Positions 52,613-64,000 of a stretch of DNA of 64,000 nucleotides are shown here, piece after piece; the first letter of the stretch is position 1; each line of letters starts with the position of its first letter. The DNA lies in NCBI GenBank assembly GCA_002332905.1, contig DDAM01000048.1, positions 22,862-86,861 on the forward strand, given 5' to 3'. A model generated the notes under the pieces. That model was not told where the DNA came from and did no database searches. It worked only from the letters and a program-made list of their open reading frames with translations. The position numbers and the translations under genes are program-made. This DNA is from Firmicutes bacterium UBA2058 (GTDB taxonomy: Bacteria > Bacillota > Clostridia > Tissierellales > Sedimentibacteraceae).

Positions 52613-52690
52613 ACATCATCAAAAACAAAAAAGTAGATTATTCAAAAAATTAATATCTATTTAAATATATCCAACTATATTAAATTAATA

Positions 52691-52717
52691 GCTGACGAAG
52701 AGTAACTCTTCGTCAGC
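52691..52717. terminator. Strong terminator with 13-bp stem
   Basis: GCTGACGAAGAGT and ACTCTTCGTCAGC are perfect arms separated by one base, followed by a T-rich tail. It ends the rightward cluster ahead of the convergent 735-residue gene. Confidence 0.85.
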
Positions 52718-52806
52718 TAGTTTTATTTTTTGCCATAGCTACAATAATATTTGGGTACTAAATTCACATAAACCTTTTAAATTTTTTTATATTTAAAATT
52801 ATTACT

Positions 52807-55014
52807 CTAAAATAAAGTATCTATATAAAACTCTAAAGGATTAATTGACTTATTATAATTTTTATATTCGTCTAAATATGAAATAAATTCTGCTATTTCA
52901 TACTCTGTTACAACAGCTTCACTTATTGCATCATATTCATTGTCTATAGTTTTTATCAGATCATTTTTTATTCCAAAGTAAATTACATCATATAAAATAT
53001 CATATATTGACTTATTGTTTATTTTTTTATTGTATCTTATTTTCAATTCAAAATGTTCTTTATATTTGTAGAAATTTATGCTAAATCTAATATTTTTATT
53101 TATTTCACTTAATTTAATATTATTATTCATTAATTCCTTATTTTCTTTAATTCTTAGCATGTATCTGACATAGTGCTTACTAATCTCGAATTTTAACTTA
53201 TCTATATGATTATCGCTTTCTCTATAATTTCTTGAATTACATAATAATCTCTTATTTACATAATAAAAATCAGAATCAATTTCATTAATATATCTTTCAT
53301 CAATGTCTTTACAGTTATAAATTTCACATATTACACCTGAAAGTATTTCTAATTTGTTATTGTCCATTTTATATATGCTATCATTAGAATTTTTCTTATA
53401 CATATTAGATAATTTACCTATTTTCTTAAAATTATCGCAACTTACCATTTCTTCATATTTTTCATCTATATAATTGTTTAATAATTTGAACGTATTAAAT
53501 AGAGCAATATCTAGATCTGTATTTTTATTAAAATATTCTATAAGATTTATTAAAAATGTATTTTCATAAATACTTAATGTAACAAATTTAAGATATAAAA
53601 GTTTCTCTTTAACCATATTCAAGCAATGTTCGACACTGCAATAGTCTATATTTTCAAAGCATATATCAAAAAAATAGTCAATAAAATACGACCTAGAAAA
53701 CACATTCTCTAATCCTACCCCTATTTTTACTATATCATATAATAATCTTTTTTCCGATGGAGTGTTTATGTTGTATTTCTCTTCAATAATTTTCTTATAG
53801 GTATATAACAAGTCCTTGTTATAACAAAGCTCTTTTTGAACTTTAAATAATAAATTTTCACCTTTATGTTTAGAAAATGATTTAAATCCACATTCTTCAT
53901 CATCCAACATTTCCAAATACTCAAAAAGTTTAAATACTTCGTTTTTAAGATTCAATGAATTTTTTTTATTTTCACTCACTACCTTTACTATCTCTTCATT
54001 AATTATATCTTCTATTTGAAATCTTACAATAGAAAATACTTTATCATATAATTTTTTATCTATATGCTCTAACTTTTTGATATCATTTAATTTTACATTA
54101 ATTGGATCACATTTACCTAATAATACAAGTTCTTCTTTGCTAATTTTAATTATATTATGTTTTATTAATTCAGATAACTCATTATTTTTAAAGGAAATCT
54201 TATTAATTTTTAATTCTACATTTAGAGTGCATGAGCTTCCATAAAAAGTTCTTGCAATTTCCTCCTTATTCATTTTTGCAAAATCTCTCTTATTATATTT
54301 ATTAATTTTATCTATGCGAGCAATTTTCTTTTCAAAATGCATTCTTGTAAATTTGCTATTTTTAGAGCCTTTTCCACAAAACAATAATAAATTATAATTA
54401 AAGTCACTCAAAAATAAAGATATCCTACCAGAAGGTTCCTCATCAATTTGTCGCCCTTTAGATAAAAATTTACTTGTATAAGGATGTTTTTTTTCATCAC
54501 TTAGCGTTTTATACAAATTAATGCATTTTTCTTTGTCATTTAACCCACTATCATTTTCATAAGTTAAGTTTATTAAATTTTCAACACAATTCTTTTGATT
54601 AAATATTTCAGGAAAAATCTTACTTGTAAAATCATAATGTCCATTTGATTGAAGTCTGTAGAAAAGTTTAGACATACTTATATACTTATTACTATATAAT
54701 AAATACGATATTAAATAGTACGCATTAATTATGCAATGATATTTAATCGCTTGTTCAATAGAATCCTCTTCACTCTGACTAATATTTTCATAATAAGATT
54801 CATTGAACCTATTACTTAATAAGGCAGAAATTGAATATGCAGTTAAGTTTTCTTTACTCATTGAGTAAACAGTATCTATTATATCTTTTTTTTCCACGAT
54901 TTCTGATAATTCTATTCTAGTATCAATATGAAAATATTTTAACTTTTTTTTAGTTTCTAGTAAATAATCCTCAATTTTTTTTGCACTAAACATTTTATCT
55001 AAAATAAAATTCAT
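52807..55014 (-). CDS. Large orphan protein (735 residues) of unknown function
   Basis: The protein is intracellular by composition: Lys-, Asn- and Ile-rich, mostly helical, with no signal peptide or membrane segment. I see no Walker, protease, nuclease or DNA-binding motif. An N-terminal helical region carries LETKKKLKYFHIDTRIELSE. A central LFCGKGSKNSKFTRMHFEKK and a C-terminal beta segment FSINFYKYKEHFELKIRYNK are the most distinctive parts. It runs opposite to its neighbours, between a terminator and the divergent DUF927-like gene, a position typical for cargo. A defence role is only a guess. Confidence 0.7.
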   Translation of the reverse strand: MNFILDKMFSAKKIEDYLLETKKKLKYFHIDTRIELSEIVEKKDIIDTVYSMSKENLTAYSISALLSNRFNESYYENISQSEEDSIEQAIKYHCIINAYYLISYLLYSNKYISMSKLFYRLQSNGHYDFTSKIFPEIFNQKNCVENLINLTYENDSGLNDKEKCINLYKTLSDEKKHPYTSKFLSKGRQIDEEPSGRISLFLSDFNYNLLLFCGKGSKNSKFTRMHFEKKIARIDKINKYNKRDFAKMNKEEIARTFYGSSCTLNVELKINKISFKNNELSELIKHNIIKISKEELVLLGKCDPINVKLNDIKKLEHIDKKLYDKVFSIVRFQIEDIINEEIVKVVSENKKNSLNLKNEVFKLFEYLEMLDDEECGFKSFSKHKGENLLFKVQKELCYNKDLLYTYKKIIEEKYNINTPSEKRLLYDIVKIGVGLENVFSRSYFIDYFFDICFENIDYCSVEHCLNMVKEKLLYLKFVTLSIYENTFLINLIEYFNKNTDLDIALFNTFKLLNNYIDEKYEEMVSCDNFKKIGKLSNMYKKNSNDSIYKMDNNKLEILSGVICEIYNCKDIDERYINEIDSDFYYVNKRLLCNSRNYRESDNHIDKLKFEISKHYVRYMLRIKENKELMNNNIKLSEINKNIRFSINFYKYKEHFELKIRYNKKINNKSIYDILYDVIYFGIKNDLIKTIDNEYDAISEAVVTEYEIAEFISYLDEYKNYNKSINPLEFYIDTLF

Positions 55015-55130
55015 GACTTACACTTCCTTTTCAAATATTATACCATTTATTTACATTATGAGCAAGTTTATATATATTTTTTTATATATAATATTTCTAA
55101 TTCTGCAATGTGTTTTTTCTTAATTAATTC

Positions 55131-55155
55131 TATAATGTGAGTATCAAGCGCTTGA
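55131..55155 (+). promoter_or_regulatory. Promoter -10 box and palindromic operator of the DUF927-like gene
   Basis: TATAAT (55131-55136) is followed at the expected transcription start by the perfect palindrome TCAAGCGCTTGA (55144-55155). AGGAGG then precedes ATG 55182. The placement suits repression of the replication-type gene by the element's XRE repressor. Confidence 0.6.
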
Positions 55156-55181
55156 ACATTTAAACTAGGAGGATACATTTT

Positions 55182-57170
55182 ATGGAAAAATCAAAAGATC
55201 AAAAAATAAATCCAATAGAGTTTATAGAGAAAATATGCCCTGTTGAATTCATTGAAGATTCAGAAAATGCAGAAAATTCTTTTTCAGCTAACGACTCAAA
55301 CAGTAATCTTTTAATTGATACAATAGCTGAAAAAGAAACATCAGTCAAATTAGAAGTTTACGAAGATAATTCAGATCATGAAGATTATAGATTAATAAAA
55401 TTCATACCCAAATCAGTAAGCAAAATTAATAATGATTCAACATCAATCAAGTATAGCTCTCAATTAAATTCACCTACATTTGTAGATAGTAGAGCTAGCT
55501 CTACCGCAACACATAACAATAGTGTTTCCGTTGCTAATTTTGATATAAAAGTAAATTATGTTGAACAAATAATGACAGCGGGAATTAAAAAAGAGAAATA
55601 TTTTCTAACCTGTACATTAAAAAACGGACATTATGAGAACATAGCCGTTGAAAAGGAAGAGCTTACTAATAAAAACTGGGTTGACAAACATTTAGGAGCT
55701 AGATTTGTAATAACTGGAAAATATGAATTATTCAAACTTCATTTATCGGAATTAATTCTATTTGCTCCAACACATGTTAGAACAGAAAAAATTGGCTGGT
55801 ATATGAACTCTGATGGGCAGTACAGATATCATGTTGGCAATGGTATTATACCCCCTAATGCAGCATTAGACTGTTCAGGAAATGCAGATTATACTATTTT
55901 CTTTGACAACAGAATTAATGATGAAAAATATTGTCTCAATAAAACATTAAGTATGCTAAATATCGCTAAAAATAAGACTTACGAGCTAATATTACCAGTG
56001 ATGCTATATGTTTTACTAGCTATATTAAAAATTTTCTTTAAACTAGCTGGTTTTGAGCCTAGATATTGCCTTGGTATCTTTGGTGAAACTGGAAGCGGTA
56101 AAACAGAATTGTCAAAAGTACTAGGATGTATAGTAAATCGAGAAAAGTACTTGCATGATGCTAGTTTTTTTGATACAGAGGCTTCAATTGAAACTATTAT
56201 ATCAACAAAAAAGGATAATATATTAATTGTTGATGATATTTGGCCAGAAGGTAAAAAAATAAATGGCAAAACAATTATGGAAATTTTCGAGTTTATATTG
56301 CGCATTTTTGGTGATGGAAAAGCAAAATCAAGAGGGACTAAGAATATGAAGAAAAATATAGACTTGATGGCTGAAGGTCTATGCATTATAACTGGTGAAT
56401 CTTCAACCACTAATCCGTCTAGCATCGCAAGAATTTTGGGGATTAATATTGATAAAGATTCATTGGACTTTAAAATTTTAGCATATTATCAGCAAAATAA
56501 AAGTATTTACTCTAACTTTATATACTTTTTCATTTGCTGGTGTTCAACAAATGTTAACTACATAATTAATTATATATCATCAAACTTCCAAGTTAAAAGA
56601 AATCTTGCTATTAATGGTGGCATACATAAAAGGTTAATAGACATGTTTGTATCTTTATCAATAGTTAATGACTTACTAATTGAATATTCAAAGCTAAAAT
56701 CTTTAGATGAAAGTTGGCTAAATTTTTTGATTAATGAAGCAAATAACTATATCACTAAAGCTATAAAAGATTATTCTATTACATCAGTTGATAAACAACC
56801 CGAATTACAATTTGTTATAGCACTGATTGAACTTATAAATACTAATACCATTAAATTAGTGCATAAAGACTCAGGAAAACCAAGCAATATGAATAATCAT
56901 GGCTACTATGATGATGACTTTTACTACTTAATTCCAGGCGAAGCCTATACTGCTGTGGTTAATTATTACAAAAAACAGGGCATAAATTTTTTTACCACTA
57001 AATCTAAAGCGTTTCAAAACCTTGAAAATTTAGGTTTGATTGAAGTTAAAGATGACAGTGGAAAATGCAGAAGAACAATACCTGTATCAATAAAAAACGC
57101 TAGTTTACAAAGATATCTAGTGATTAGAAAAAATGAACTAGCGACATATGGTGAAAGTTTAGAATTATAA
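55182..57170 (+). CDS. DUF927-like superfamily III-type ATPase, probable element replication protein
   Basis: This 662-residue protein has a Ser/Asn/Asp-rich, probably unstructured first 120 residues. A middle region with TEKIGWYMNSDGQYRYHVGN resembles DUF927. An ATPase domain follows with Walker A GIFGETGSGKTELSKVLG near 300, Walker B NILIVDDIWPEG near 345 and a sensor region ITGESSTTNPSSI. The C-terminus (LIPGEAYTAVVNYYKKQGIN...) looks like a winged helix. DUF927 proteins are helicase-like and often linked to primases on mobile elements. It is probably the replication initiator or helicase after excision. Confidence 0.65.
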   Translation: MEKSKDQKINPIEFIEKICPVEFIEDSENAENSFSANDSNSNLLIDTIAEKETSVKLEVYEDNSDHEDYRLIKFIPKSVSKINNDSTSIKYSSQLNSPTFVDSRASSTATHNNSVSVANFDIKVNYVEQIMTAGIKKEKYFLTCTLKNGHYENIAVEKEELTNKNWVDKHLGARFVITGKYELFKLHLSELILFAPTHVRTEKIGWYMNSDGQYRYHVGNGIIPPNAALDCSGNADYTIFFDNRINDEKYCLNKTLSMLNIAKNKTYELILPVMLYVLLAILKIFFKLAGFEPRYCLGIFGETGSGKTELSKVLGCIVNREKYLHDASFFDTEASIETIISTKKDNILIVDDIWPEGKKINGKTIMEIFEFILRIFGDGKAKSRGTKNMKKNIDLMAEGLCIITGESSTTNPSSIARILGINIDKDSLDFKILAYYQQNKSIYSNFIYFFICWCSTNVNYIINYISSNFQVKRNLAINGGIHKRLIDMFVSLSIVNDLLIEYSKLKSLDESWLNFLINEANNYITKAIKDYSITSVDKQPELQFVIALIELINTNTIKLVHKDSGKPSNMNNHGYYDDDFYYLIPGEAYTAVVNYYKKQGINFFTTKSKAFQNLENLGLIEVKDDSGKCRRTIPVSIKNASLQRYLVIRKNELATYGESLEL

Positions 57171-57184
57171 AAAAGGTGGTAAAA

Positions 57185-57274
57185 GTGGTAACTATAATTA
57201 TAGTAATTGAAATTTCAACACAATATGCAAAACAATTTCACAAAATGGAGGAAAACATATGGTTTATTATATGA
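57185..57274 (+). CDS. Possible 29-residue peptide ORF
   Basis: AAGGTGG at 57174-57180 precedes GTG 57185. The frame VTIIIVIEISTQYAKQFHKM ends at 57272-57274, overlapping the next gene's start. It may be a leader peptide that couples translation of the next gene. Evidence is limited to the ribosome binding site and the overlap. Confidence 0.3.
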   Translation: MVTIIIVIEISTQYAKQFHKMEENIWFII

Positions 57275-57519
57275 TTGATAAATTAATTGAAAGAAGAAAA
57301 GAGCTAGGATTTAGAGATATAGGAAGTAAATCTACTGTATTTTACGGCATATATTTAGGCAAAGATCCCCAAACTGGTATATATGTTACCGGATATATTG
57401 CTTATAGTTGGAATGAATGCTCGTACTATACTCAAAACATAGGTAAAAATAAAAAGAAAAAATTTAGAACCTTTGAGGAAGCGCTTTATTATGCTACATG
57501 TGGGAAAACACCATTCTAA
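57259..57519 (+). CDS. Hypothetical protein (86 residues)
   Basis: GGAGG at 57247-57251 places ATG 57259. The product is small and basic, with KLIERRKELGFRDIGSK, an aromatic beta segment (IYVTGYIAYSWNECSYYTQN) and FRTFEEALYYATCGKTPF at the end. No family is recognised. It lies between the replication-type gene and the excisionase-like gene, a position where elements often carry small regulators. Confidence 0.6.
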   Translation: MVYYMIDKLIERRKELGFRDIGSKSTVFYGIYLGKDPQTGIYVTGYIAYSWNECSYYTQNIGKNKKKKFRTFEEALYYATCGKTPF

Positions 57520-57578
57520 AATATTGCTAAATTTAAAAATGCTAATTAAATATTATAGTTGTGAAGGAGGATATAAAT

Positions 57579-57767
57579 ATGCACCTTAATGATTTACCAG
57601 ATATACTAACAGCTAAGGCAATAGCAAATTTTTTACAAATTAGCCTAAGAAAGGCCTACGATCTAATGGATATCCAACCAAACGCCGGAGGCTTACCTTG
57701 CAAAAGAATAGGCAAATGCAAGAGAGTACTTAAATCAGATTTAATCAAATGGCTAGAAGCTAATTAA
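57579..57767 (+). CDS. Excisionase-like helix-turn-helix protein
   Basis: This protein has 62 residues from ATG 57579 (AAGGAGG at 57564-57570; the upstream in-frame GTG overlaps that site). The HTH_17/excisionase pattern is clear: DILTAKAIANFLQISLRKAY, then GGLPCKRIGKCKRVLKSDLI and KWLEAN. Proteins of this type bend DNA at att sites and direct the integrase toward excision. It is 60 bases upstream of the integrase gene, the standard arrangement. Confidence 0.85.
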   Translation: MHLNDLPDILTAKAIANFLQISLRKAYDLMDIQPNAGGLPCKRIGKCKRVLKSDLIKWLEAN

Positions 57768-57775
57768 TACATATG

Positions 57776-57796
57776 GCGAGCTTACTACAAGCTCGC
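57776..57796 (+). terminator. Hairpin between the excisionase-like and integrase genes
   Basis: GCGAGCTT and AAGCTCGC pair around TACTA, followed by a short T-stretch. It may reduce integrase expression relative to the excisionase. Confidence 0.65.
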
Positions 57797-57826
57797 TCTT
57801 AATTTCTAAGGAAAGGACAAAGTTTT

Positions 57827-58996
57827 ATGAATGGTCATATTTACAAAAGAGGTTCCACTTATACATATGTGATTGATTTGGGAAGGGATCCTATCACTAA
57901 TAAAAGAGTTCAAAAGTCCAAGGGTGGATTTCAAACTAAGAAAGATGCACAGTTAGAATTATCTAATATATTATCAAGTTACAATGAAGGTACTTATATA
58001 AATGAAACTGATATGATGCTTGCTGAGTTTTCAGATAAATGGATAGAACTATATTCTAAGACAGGTAATGTTAAAATAAGTACTGTCAGAGTCCGACAAC
58101 ATGAAATAAACAACATCAAAGATTACTTTAAAGAAGCTAAAATAAAGGATATTACTAGTTTAATGTATCAAAATTTTCTGTTATATTTATCATCAAATTT
58201 TGCACATAACACTTTAACTGGTATACATAGAACTGCTAAAATGATATTTAACAAAGCAATAGAGATGAAATTAATCTCAAATAATCCAACTCAATATGCA
58301 AAGGTTCCAAAAAAAGTAAAAACAGTAGAAGAGCTTGAACATGAAACTGAAATACCTAAATATTTTGAGAAAGAGGAACTTAATGAGTTTTTAGAACTAA
58401 CTAAGCAAGATATTAGCCATCAAACTTATGTAATTTTTCTTACACTTGCATATAGCGGGATGCGAATTGGTGAGCTATGTGCTTTAAAATGGAAGGATAT
58501 AGACTTTATAAACAAAGAAATTAGTATATATAAAACTTATTATAATCCAGTAAATAACACTATAAATTATACCTTACTACCTCCTAAAACAAAAACATCT
58601 AAGCGTAAAATACAAGTTGATGATATTGTTTTAGAAGTTTTAAAGAAACATAAACTACGTCAAAATGAACTAAGGCTACGTATACCATCATGGCATAATG
58701 AAAATTTTGTATTTACTAAATACATAAATTATCCCGGTTATCCTGAAACTCCAAAACAGATAGAAATTGTAATGGATAGAATAGTTATAAAAAATGGGCT
58801 AAAGAAATTAACACCTCATGGTTTAAGGCACACTCATGTATCTCTTTTAGCGGAAGCTGGCGTTGGATTAAAAGAAATAATGGAACGTCTAGGTCATAAA
58901 GACGATGAAACAACTACATCTATATACTTGCACGTAACCAAAGCAATGAAGACTGAGGCAAGTACTAAATTCAGTAAATTAATGAATTCAATATAA
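57827..58996 (+). CDS. Tyrosine recombinase (integrase) of island 3
   Basis: This 389-residue integrase has an N-terminal arm-binding domain (GHIYKRGSTYTYVIDLGRDP, GGFQTKKDAQLELS), a SAM-like core-binding domain at about 65-165 and a catalytic domain. Active-site residues are R213 (GMRIGELCALKW), H331 and R334 (HGLRHTHVS), H357 (RLGHKDD) and the nucleophile Y367 (SIYLHV). It is intact and ends 370 bases from the groEL stop, with arm-type repeats between. It is the enzyme that inserted the element into the groEL 3' end and, by the shared att sequences, could also move islands 1 and 2. Confidence 0.95.
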   Translation: MNGHIYKRGSTYTYVIDLGRDPITNKRVQKSKGGFQTKKDAQLELSNILSSYNEGTYINETDMMLAEFSDKWIELYSKTGNVKISTVRVRQHEINNIKDYFKEAKIKDITSLMYQNFLLYLSSNFAHNTLTGIHRTAKMIFNKAIEMKLISNNPTQYAKVPKKVKTVEELEHETEIPKYFEKEELNEFLELTKQDISHQTYVIFLTLAYSGMRIGELCALKWKDIDFINKEISIYKTYYNPVNNTINYTLLPPKTKTSKRKIQVDDIVLEVLKKHKLRQNELRLRIPSWHNENFVFTKYINYPGYPETPKQIEIVMDRIVIKNGLKKLTPHGLRHTHVSLLAEAGVGLKEIMERLGHKDDETTTSIYLHVTKAMKTEASTKFSKLMNSI

Positions 58997-58997
58997 A

Positions 58998-59318
58998 ATG
59001 TTAGCAAATTGTTAACAAAAAATCAGTTTAAATTACTAATTGATGAACACGTTTATTTTAACGTGTTCTTTATTTTTTAAGAATTTATTAAAAATTATTT
59101 TTTAAACCATGTATATATTGTATTAACTAGTGTACATTAATTTTTGTTAGCAAAATTCTATATATACAATAAATAAAATATAATTCATTCATTGCAATTC
59201 ATTCAAACACTTATATTTCAATGCATTTAAAGATTTCAAATGCTAACAAAGCACATATAGACAATCTATGCAAATGATACTAATTTTCATAAAATGTTAG
59301 CAAAATGTTAGCATTTTA
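58998..59318. repeat. Array of GTTAGCAAAA-type repeats, probable integrase arm sites
   Basis: Copies: ATGTTAGCAAATTGTTAACA (58998-59017), TTTTTGTTAGCAAAATTCT (59141-59159), TGCTAACAAAGC (59241-59252, inverted) and ATGTTAGCAAAATGTTAGCA (59294-59313). Related pairs occur at the left ends (12242-12260, 35536-35554) and at the right-end remnants (12045, 15299). Spaced direct repeats beside the core are characteristic of arm-type integrase binding sites. No gene lies in this 370-base gap. Confidence 0.7.
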
Positions 59319-59335
59319 AAATTTCGAATAAAAAA

Positions 59336-60992
<1,657 letters not shown>

Positions 60993-61028
60993 TTATGTGC
61001 ACCTCTTTCTATTCTATTTTATTTTTTA

Positions 61029-61346
<318 letters not shown>

Positions 61347-61416
61347 TTAACAAACTTAAAATTATCTAAAAATTAATAATATTTTAGAATTGTTAATTTA
61401 ATAAACTATCGTGTTA

Positions 61417-61443
61417 TTAGCACTCGTCTATATAGAGTGCTAA
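61417..61443. promoter_or_regulatory. CIRCE operator (HrcA binding site)
   Basis: TTAGCACTC and GAGTGCTAA flank a nine-base spacer, a perfect match to the CIRCE consensus. HrcA binds it and represses groESL until heat shock. Confidence 0.98.
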
Positions 61444-61453
61444 CATACTATAT

Positions 61454-61482
61454 ATAATAACTATTTGACACTCAGTTATCAA
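61454..61482 (-). promoter_or_regulatory. SigA-type promoter of groESL
   Basis: On the minus strand TTGATA (61477-61482) and TATTAT (61454-61459) are 17 bases apart, just upstream of CIRCE, so the operator covers the transcription start. Confidence 0.75.
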
Positions 61483-61749
61483 TATCGTTTATAGACCTTA
61501 TTTAATCAAATATTATTATTTTTTTGTTAAACAAGAATATTATACATATTTTACATTAATTTAATCCATTTTTCTATTGTTTTCTTTAAATTAATAAAAT
61601 ATTCATAATAAATATTTATCTTTATAACTTTTTTATTATTTATTCGTAGTATATTAATTATTTTTCTATCATATACAAAATTCTTTAATATTATTAAGTC
61701 GTAGTATTTCATTCATTATTTTATAATTTATTTACTCAATACAAAACGT

Positions 61750-61778
61750 TTTACATTCTATTTTAAGTATGATATAAT
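61750..61778 (+). promoter_or_regulatory. SigA-type promoter upstream of the chemotaxis receptor gene
   Basis: TTTACA (61750-61755) and TATAAT (61773-61778) with a 17-base spacer. The leader to the start codon is about 160 bases, AT-rich, with no obvious riboswitch. The remainder of 61.48-61.75 kb shows no gene. Confidence 0.65.
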
Positions 61779-61946
61779 GTAAAAAATTATACTTTTTTGT
61801 ATAATTTTGTAATTTATTGTATTGTTCTGTTATCGTCTTAAATTTTAATAAAATAAGCATTTTATTTGGTAAATACAATGTTAAATAAAACAATTTATAG
61901 TACCGATTAACATTATAATTCAATTTATTATTCTGGAGGCTAAAAT

Positions 61947-63974
61947 ATGATGGAAAAAAAGGCAAAAGTGAAAAAAACAATGGGCGGAATCAAAGGTAAG
62001 ATCATGGTTATCATCGGGGGCACTGTAGCACTAACATTCTTAATAATAGGGATTTTAGTATATAAATTTTCTGATAGTGCTTTTACTAAAAATCAAATAA
62101 CTATACTACAAAATTCTGATAGCTATGTGCAAAGTGAAGTTGAAAAATATTTCATACGATATATGACTCTAGTTGAACAAATGGCAACAGATCAAAATGT
62201 AGTAAATATTATTTCTACACTAGATAAAGGTGATAATCCAACTAATAATGAATATTATAAAAGTGTAATGAAAATGCTAATTGCAAGTAGAGATTTAGAC
62301 CCTAATTCTATAGTTTCAACATATATTGGTGATATAAATGCCAATGTTGCTATGGATTGGGAAGGTTGGATATCAGATAAGGACTATGATGTTACAACTC
62401 GAGAATGGTATAATGCTACAAAAATTAATGGAACATATATATCTGAGCCTTATGAAGATTCAACAACTGGAAATCAAGTAATTACTATTTCAACTCCAGT
62501 ATATGATGCTAACAAAAAAATCATTGGAATAACAGCTGCAGATATCGAAATAACTACATTAAATAATATGGTTATGGAACAAAAACTAGGTGAAACAGGA
62601 TACTACATTATGGCATCTAATGGTAATATTGTTCTAGCACATAATGATGAAAGTAAATTATTATCCACTATAGATAATATAGGACTAAGTAATGAAATAT
62701 TAGATTCTATAAATAGTACAAATATTTCAAAAGTACAATACACTAACGATGGTAAGAAAGCTTATGGCGGATATCTGCCTATTGAGGACACAGGATGGAA
62801 GCTTATATCTTATATCCCTTTAAACGAGTTTCATAGTAATGCAAACAAAGTTACAGCAATATTAGTAACAATATTTTTAGTTGGTATTATACTCACAATT
62901 ATTTCAATATTGATTATAGCAGAAATAATAACTCGTCCACTAAAAAAATTAACTAATGTAACACAAGATATAGCAAATGGAAAACTAGATGTACATATAG
63001 ATGTTAATACTAACGATGAAGTAGGGCTTCTTGCTAATTCACTAAATGCTTTAACTACAAGATTAAAAGAATATATAGCATACATAAATGAAATAACTCA
63101 AGCTTTGGATAATATTTCCAACGGAGAATTAAAGATAGAGTTAGTACAATCATATGACGGAGATTTTAGTAAAATTAAGTATTCTTTATTACAGCTTTCG
63201 GATATATTGAAAAAAATAATTGGGGACATAGCTATTGCTGCAGATGAAGTGAGTTCAAGTTCTACACAGGTAGCACATGGTTCACAAACTTTAGCAATTG
63301 GAGCTACAAATCAAGCAACAGCAATAGAACAAATTTCAAATTCTATTACAAATGTTTCTGAAAAAATTGAAGAAAACGCAAAAAATAGTAACGACGCCAT
63401 GGACTTCTTCAATAATGTAACTGATGAAATTAAAAACTGTAATGGAAATATGAACATAATGCTAACAGCTATGAACGAAATAAATACTTCCTCAGAAAAT
63501 ATTGCTAAAATAATAAAAGTTATTGAAGATATAGCTTTCCAAACTAATATACTTGCTTTAAATGCTGCAGTTGAAGCTGCTAGAGCTGGACAAGCTGGTA
63601 AAGGTTTTGCAGTTGTAGCTGATGAAGTTAGAAATCTTGCCTCTAAAAGTGCTGAGGCTGCTAAAAATACAACTAAACTAATTGAAGGCTCTGTACAAAG
63701 TGTAGCAGCAGGAGTAGATATCAGCAAAAACATAGCTCATGCTCTAGATGATGTTGTTAAAAAGACAATAGAAGTAAATGATTTAATAAAAAATATTTCA
63801 AATGCTTCTAATGAACAATCATCGTTTATAAAATCTACTGTAACACAAATTGAACAAGTTACAGAAGTAATACAAAGTAATTCAGCTACTTCTGAAGAAA
63901 TTGCTGCTTCTAGTGAAGAGCTATCGTCTCATGCAACTTCAATGAACGAGATGGTTAAAATATTTAAAATATAA
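61947..63974 (+). CDS. Methyl-accepting chemotaxis protein with dCache sensor
   Basis: This 675-residue receptor has a first membrane helix at about residues 18-40 and an extracellular double-Cache domain to about 295 ([40 protein letters not shown]). A second helix and HAMP domain follow at about 298-372, and a cytoplasmic signalling domain with the conserved tip [20 protein letters not shown]. Cache receptors of this type usually sense small metabolites such as amino acids. GGAGG precedes ATG 61947. No CheR-binding pentapeptide is seen. Methylation helices are present as the repeated Ala/Glu/Gln pattern. Confidence 0.96.
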   Translation: MMEKKAKVKKTMGGIKGKIMVIIGGTVALTFLIIGILVYKFSDSAFTKNQITILQNSDSYVQSEVEKYFIRYMTLVEQMATDQNVVNIISTLDKGDNPTNNEYYKSVMKMLIASRDLDPNSIVSTYIGDINANVAMDWEGWISDKDYDVTTREWYNATKINGTYISEPYEDSTTGNQVITISTPVYDANKKIIGITAADIEITTLNNMVMEQKLGETGYYIMASNGNIVLAHNDESKLLSTIDNIGLSNEILDSINSTNISKVQYTNDGKKAYGGYLPIEDTGWKLISYIPLNEFHSNANKVTAILVTIFLVGIILTIISILIIAEIITRPLKKLTNVTQDIANGKLDVHIDVNTNDEVGLLANSLNALTTRLKEYIAYINEITQALDNISNGELKIELVQSYDGDFSKIKYSLLQLSDILKKIIGDIAIAADEVSSSSTQVAHGSQTLAIGATNQATAIEQISNSITNVSEKIEENAKNSNDAMDFFNNVTDEIKNCNGNMNIMLTAMNEINTSSENIAKIIKVIEDIAFQTNILALNAAVEAARAGQAGKGFAVVADEVRNLASKSAEAAKNTTKLIEGSVQSVAAGVDISKNIAHALDDVVKKTIEVNDLIKNISNASNEQSSFIKSTVTQIEQVTEVIQSNSATSEEIAASSEELSSHATSMNEMVKIFKI

Positions 63975-64000
63975 CATAAAGATAGAGTAGGAGAGAAATA

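Noticed and set aside
61732..61980. 82-residue leftward ORF in the gap before the chemotaxis gene
   Set aside because: It overlaps the receptor's promoter, leader and start, has AT-driven composition and lacks a ribosome binding site.

Overview
The window is AT-rich DNA with strong AGGAGG-type ribosome binding sites, Gram-positive lipoprotein signals, a CIRCE/HrcA-type heat-shock operator and S-layer-homology proteins. These point to a low-GC Firmicute of the class Clostridia; I cannot name the genus. No tRNA, rRNA or CRISPR array is seen.

Left flank (1-10.8 kb) reads as ordinary chromosome: a response regulator cut by the window edge, a HAD phosphatase, a MocR-type regulator divergent from a LysE-type exporter, a secreted copper-amine-oxidase-like protein coupled to a DHHW lipoprotein, a GNAT acetyltransferase, small HTH/membrane genes and a TldD/TldE pair. 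From 10.9 to 12.0 kb there is gene debris (two remnants, a frameshifted DUF3796 gene, an HTH gene with a doubtful start).

Centre (12.1-59.4 kb) is a tandem accretion of genomic islands at the 3' end of groEL. The last codons of groEL (core ATTACATCATTCCTGGCATT on the + strand, preceded by a groEL-type terminator) recur at about 12.13, 15.37, 35.41 and 59.37 kb, and each internal copy is followed by a related AT-rich left end. This defines three islands. Island 1 (about 3.3 kb) has an ECF sigma factor, its likely anti-sigma factor and small secreted or membrane proteins. Island 2 (about 20 kb) has a surface operon (SLH/FIVAR protein, leucine-rich-repeat protein, subtilisin-like protease), an oligopeptide ABC transporter, and a C-S lyase-like aminotransferase with an amino-acid ABC transporter. 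Together they look like a protein-degradation and peptide or sulfur-amino-acid uptake cargo. Island 3 (about 24 kb) is the youngest, with a perfect att repeat and a complete tyrosine integrase and excisionase-like gene next to groEL. Islands 1 and 2 lack an integrase and look like cis-mobilisable remnants.

Island 3 has two halves. Its left half (35.7-46.4 kb) is a defence-island-like cluster: an MBL-fold protein, a zinc-hook ABC-type ATPase of the RloC/PrrC-like group, a cytosine-5 DNA methyltransferase with a convergent PD-(D/E)xK nuclease, and a tightly coupled three-gene operon encoding a double-GHKL sensor kinase, a stand-alone receiver protein and a caspase/CHAT-like protease. I regard this last operon as the best candidate for an undescribed system: a two-component phosphorelay that would switch on a suicide protease. 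It resembles Detocs in architecture but has a different effector. Its right half (46.5-59 kb) carries mobile-element housekeeping: a zinc-ribbon amidoligase plus class II glutamine amidotransferase pair, RadC, recombinase and excisionase remnants, an XRE repressor, a DUF927-like ATPase, and a large orphan protein of 735 residues.

Right flank (59.4-64 kb) is chromosome again: groEL and groES under a perfect CIRCE operator, then a methyl-accepting chemotaxis protein.
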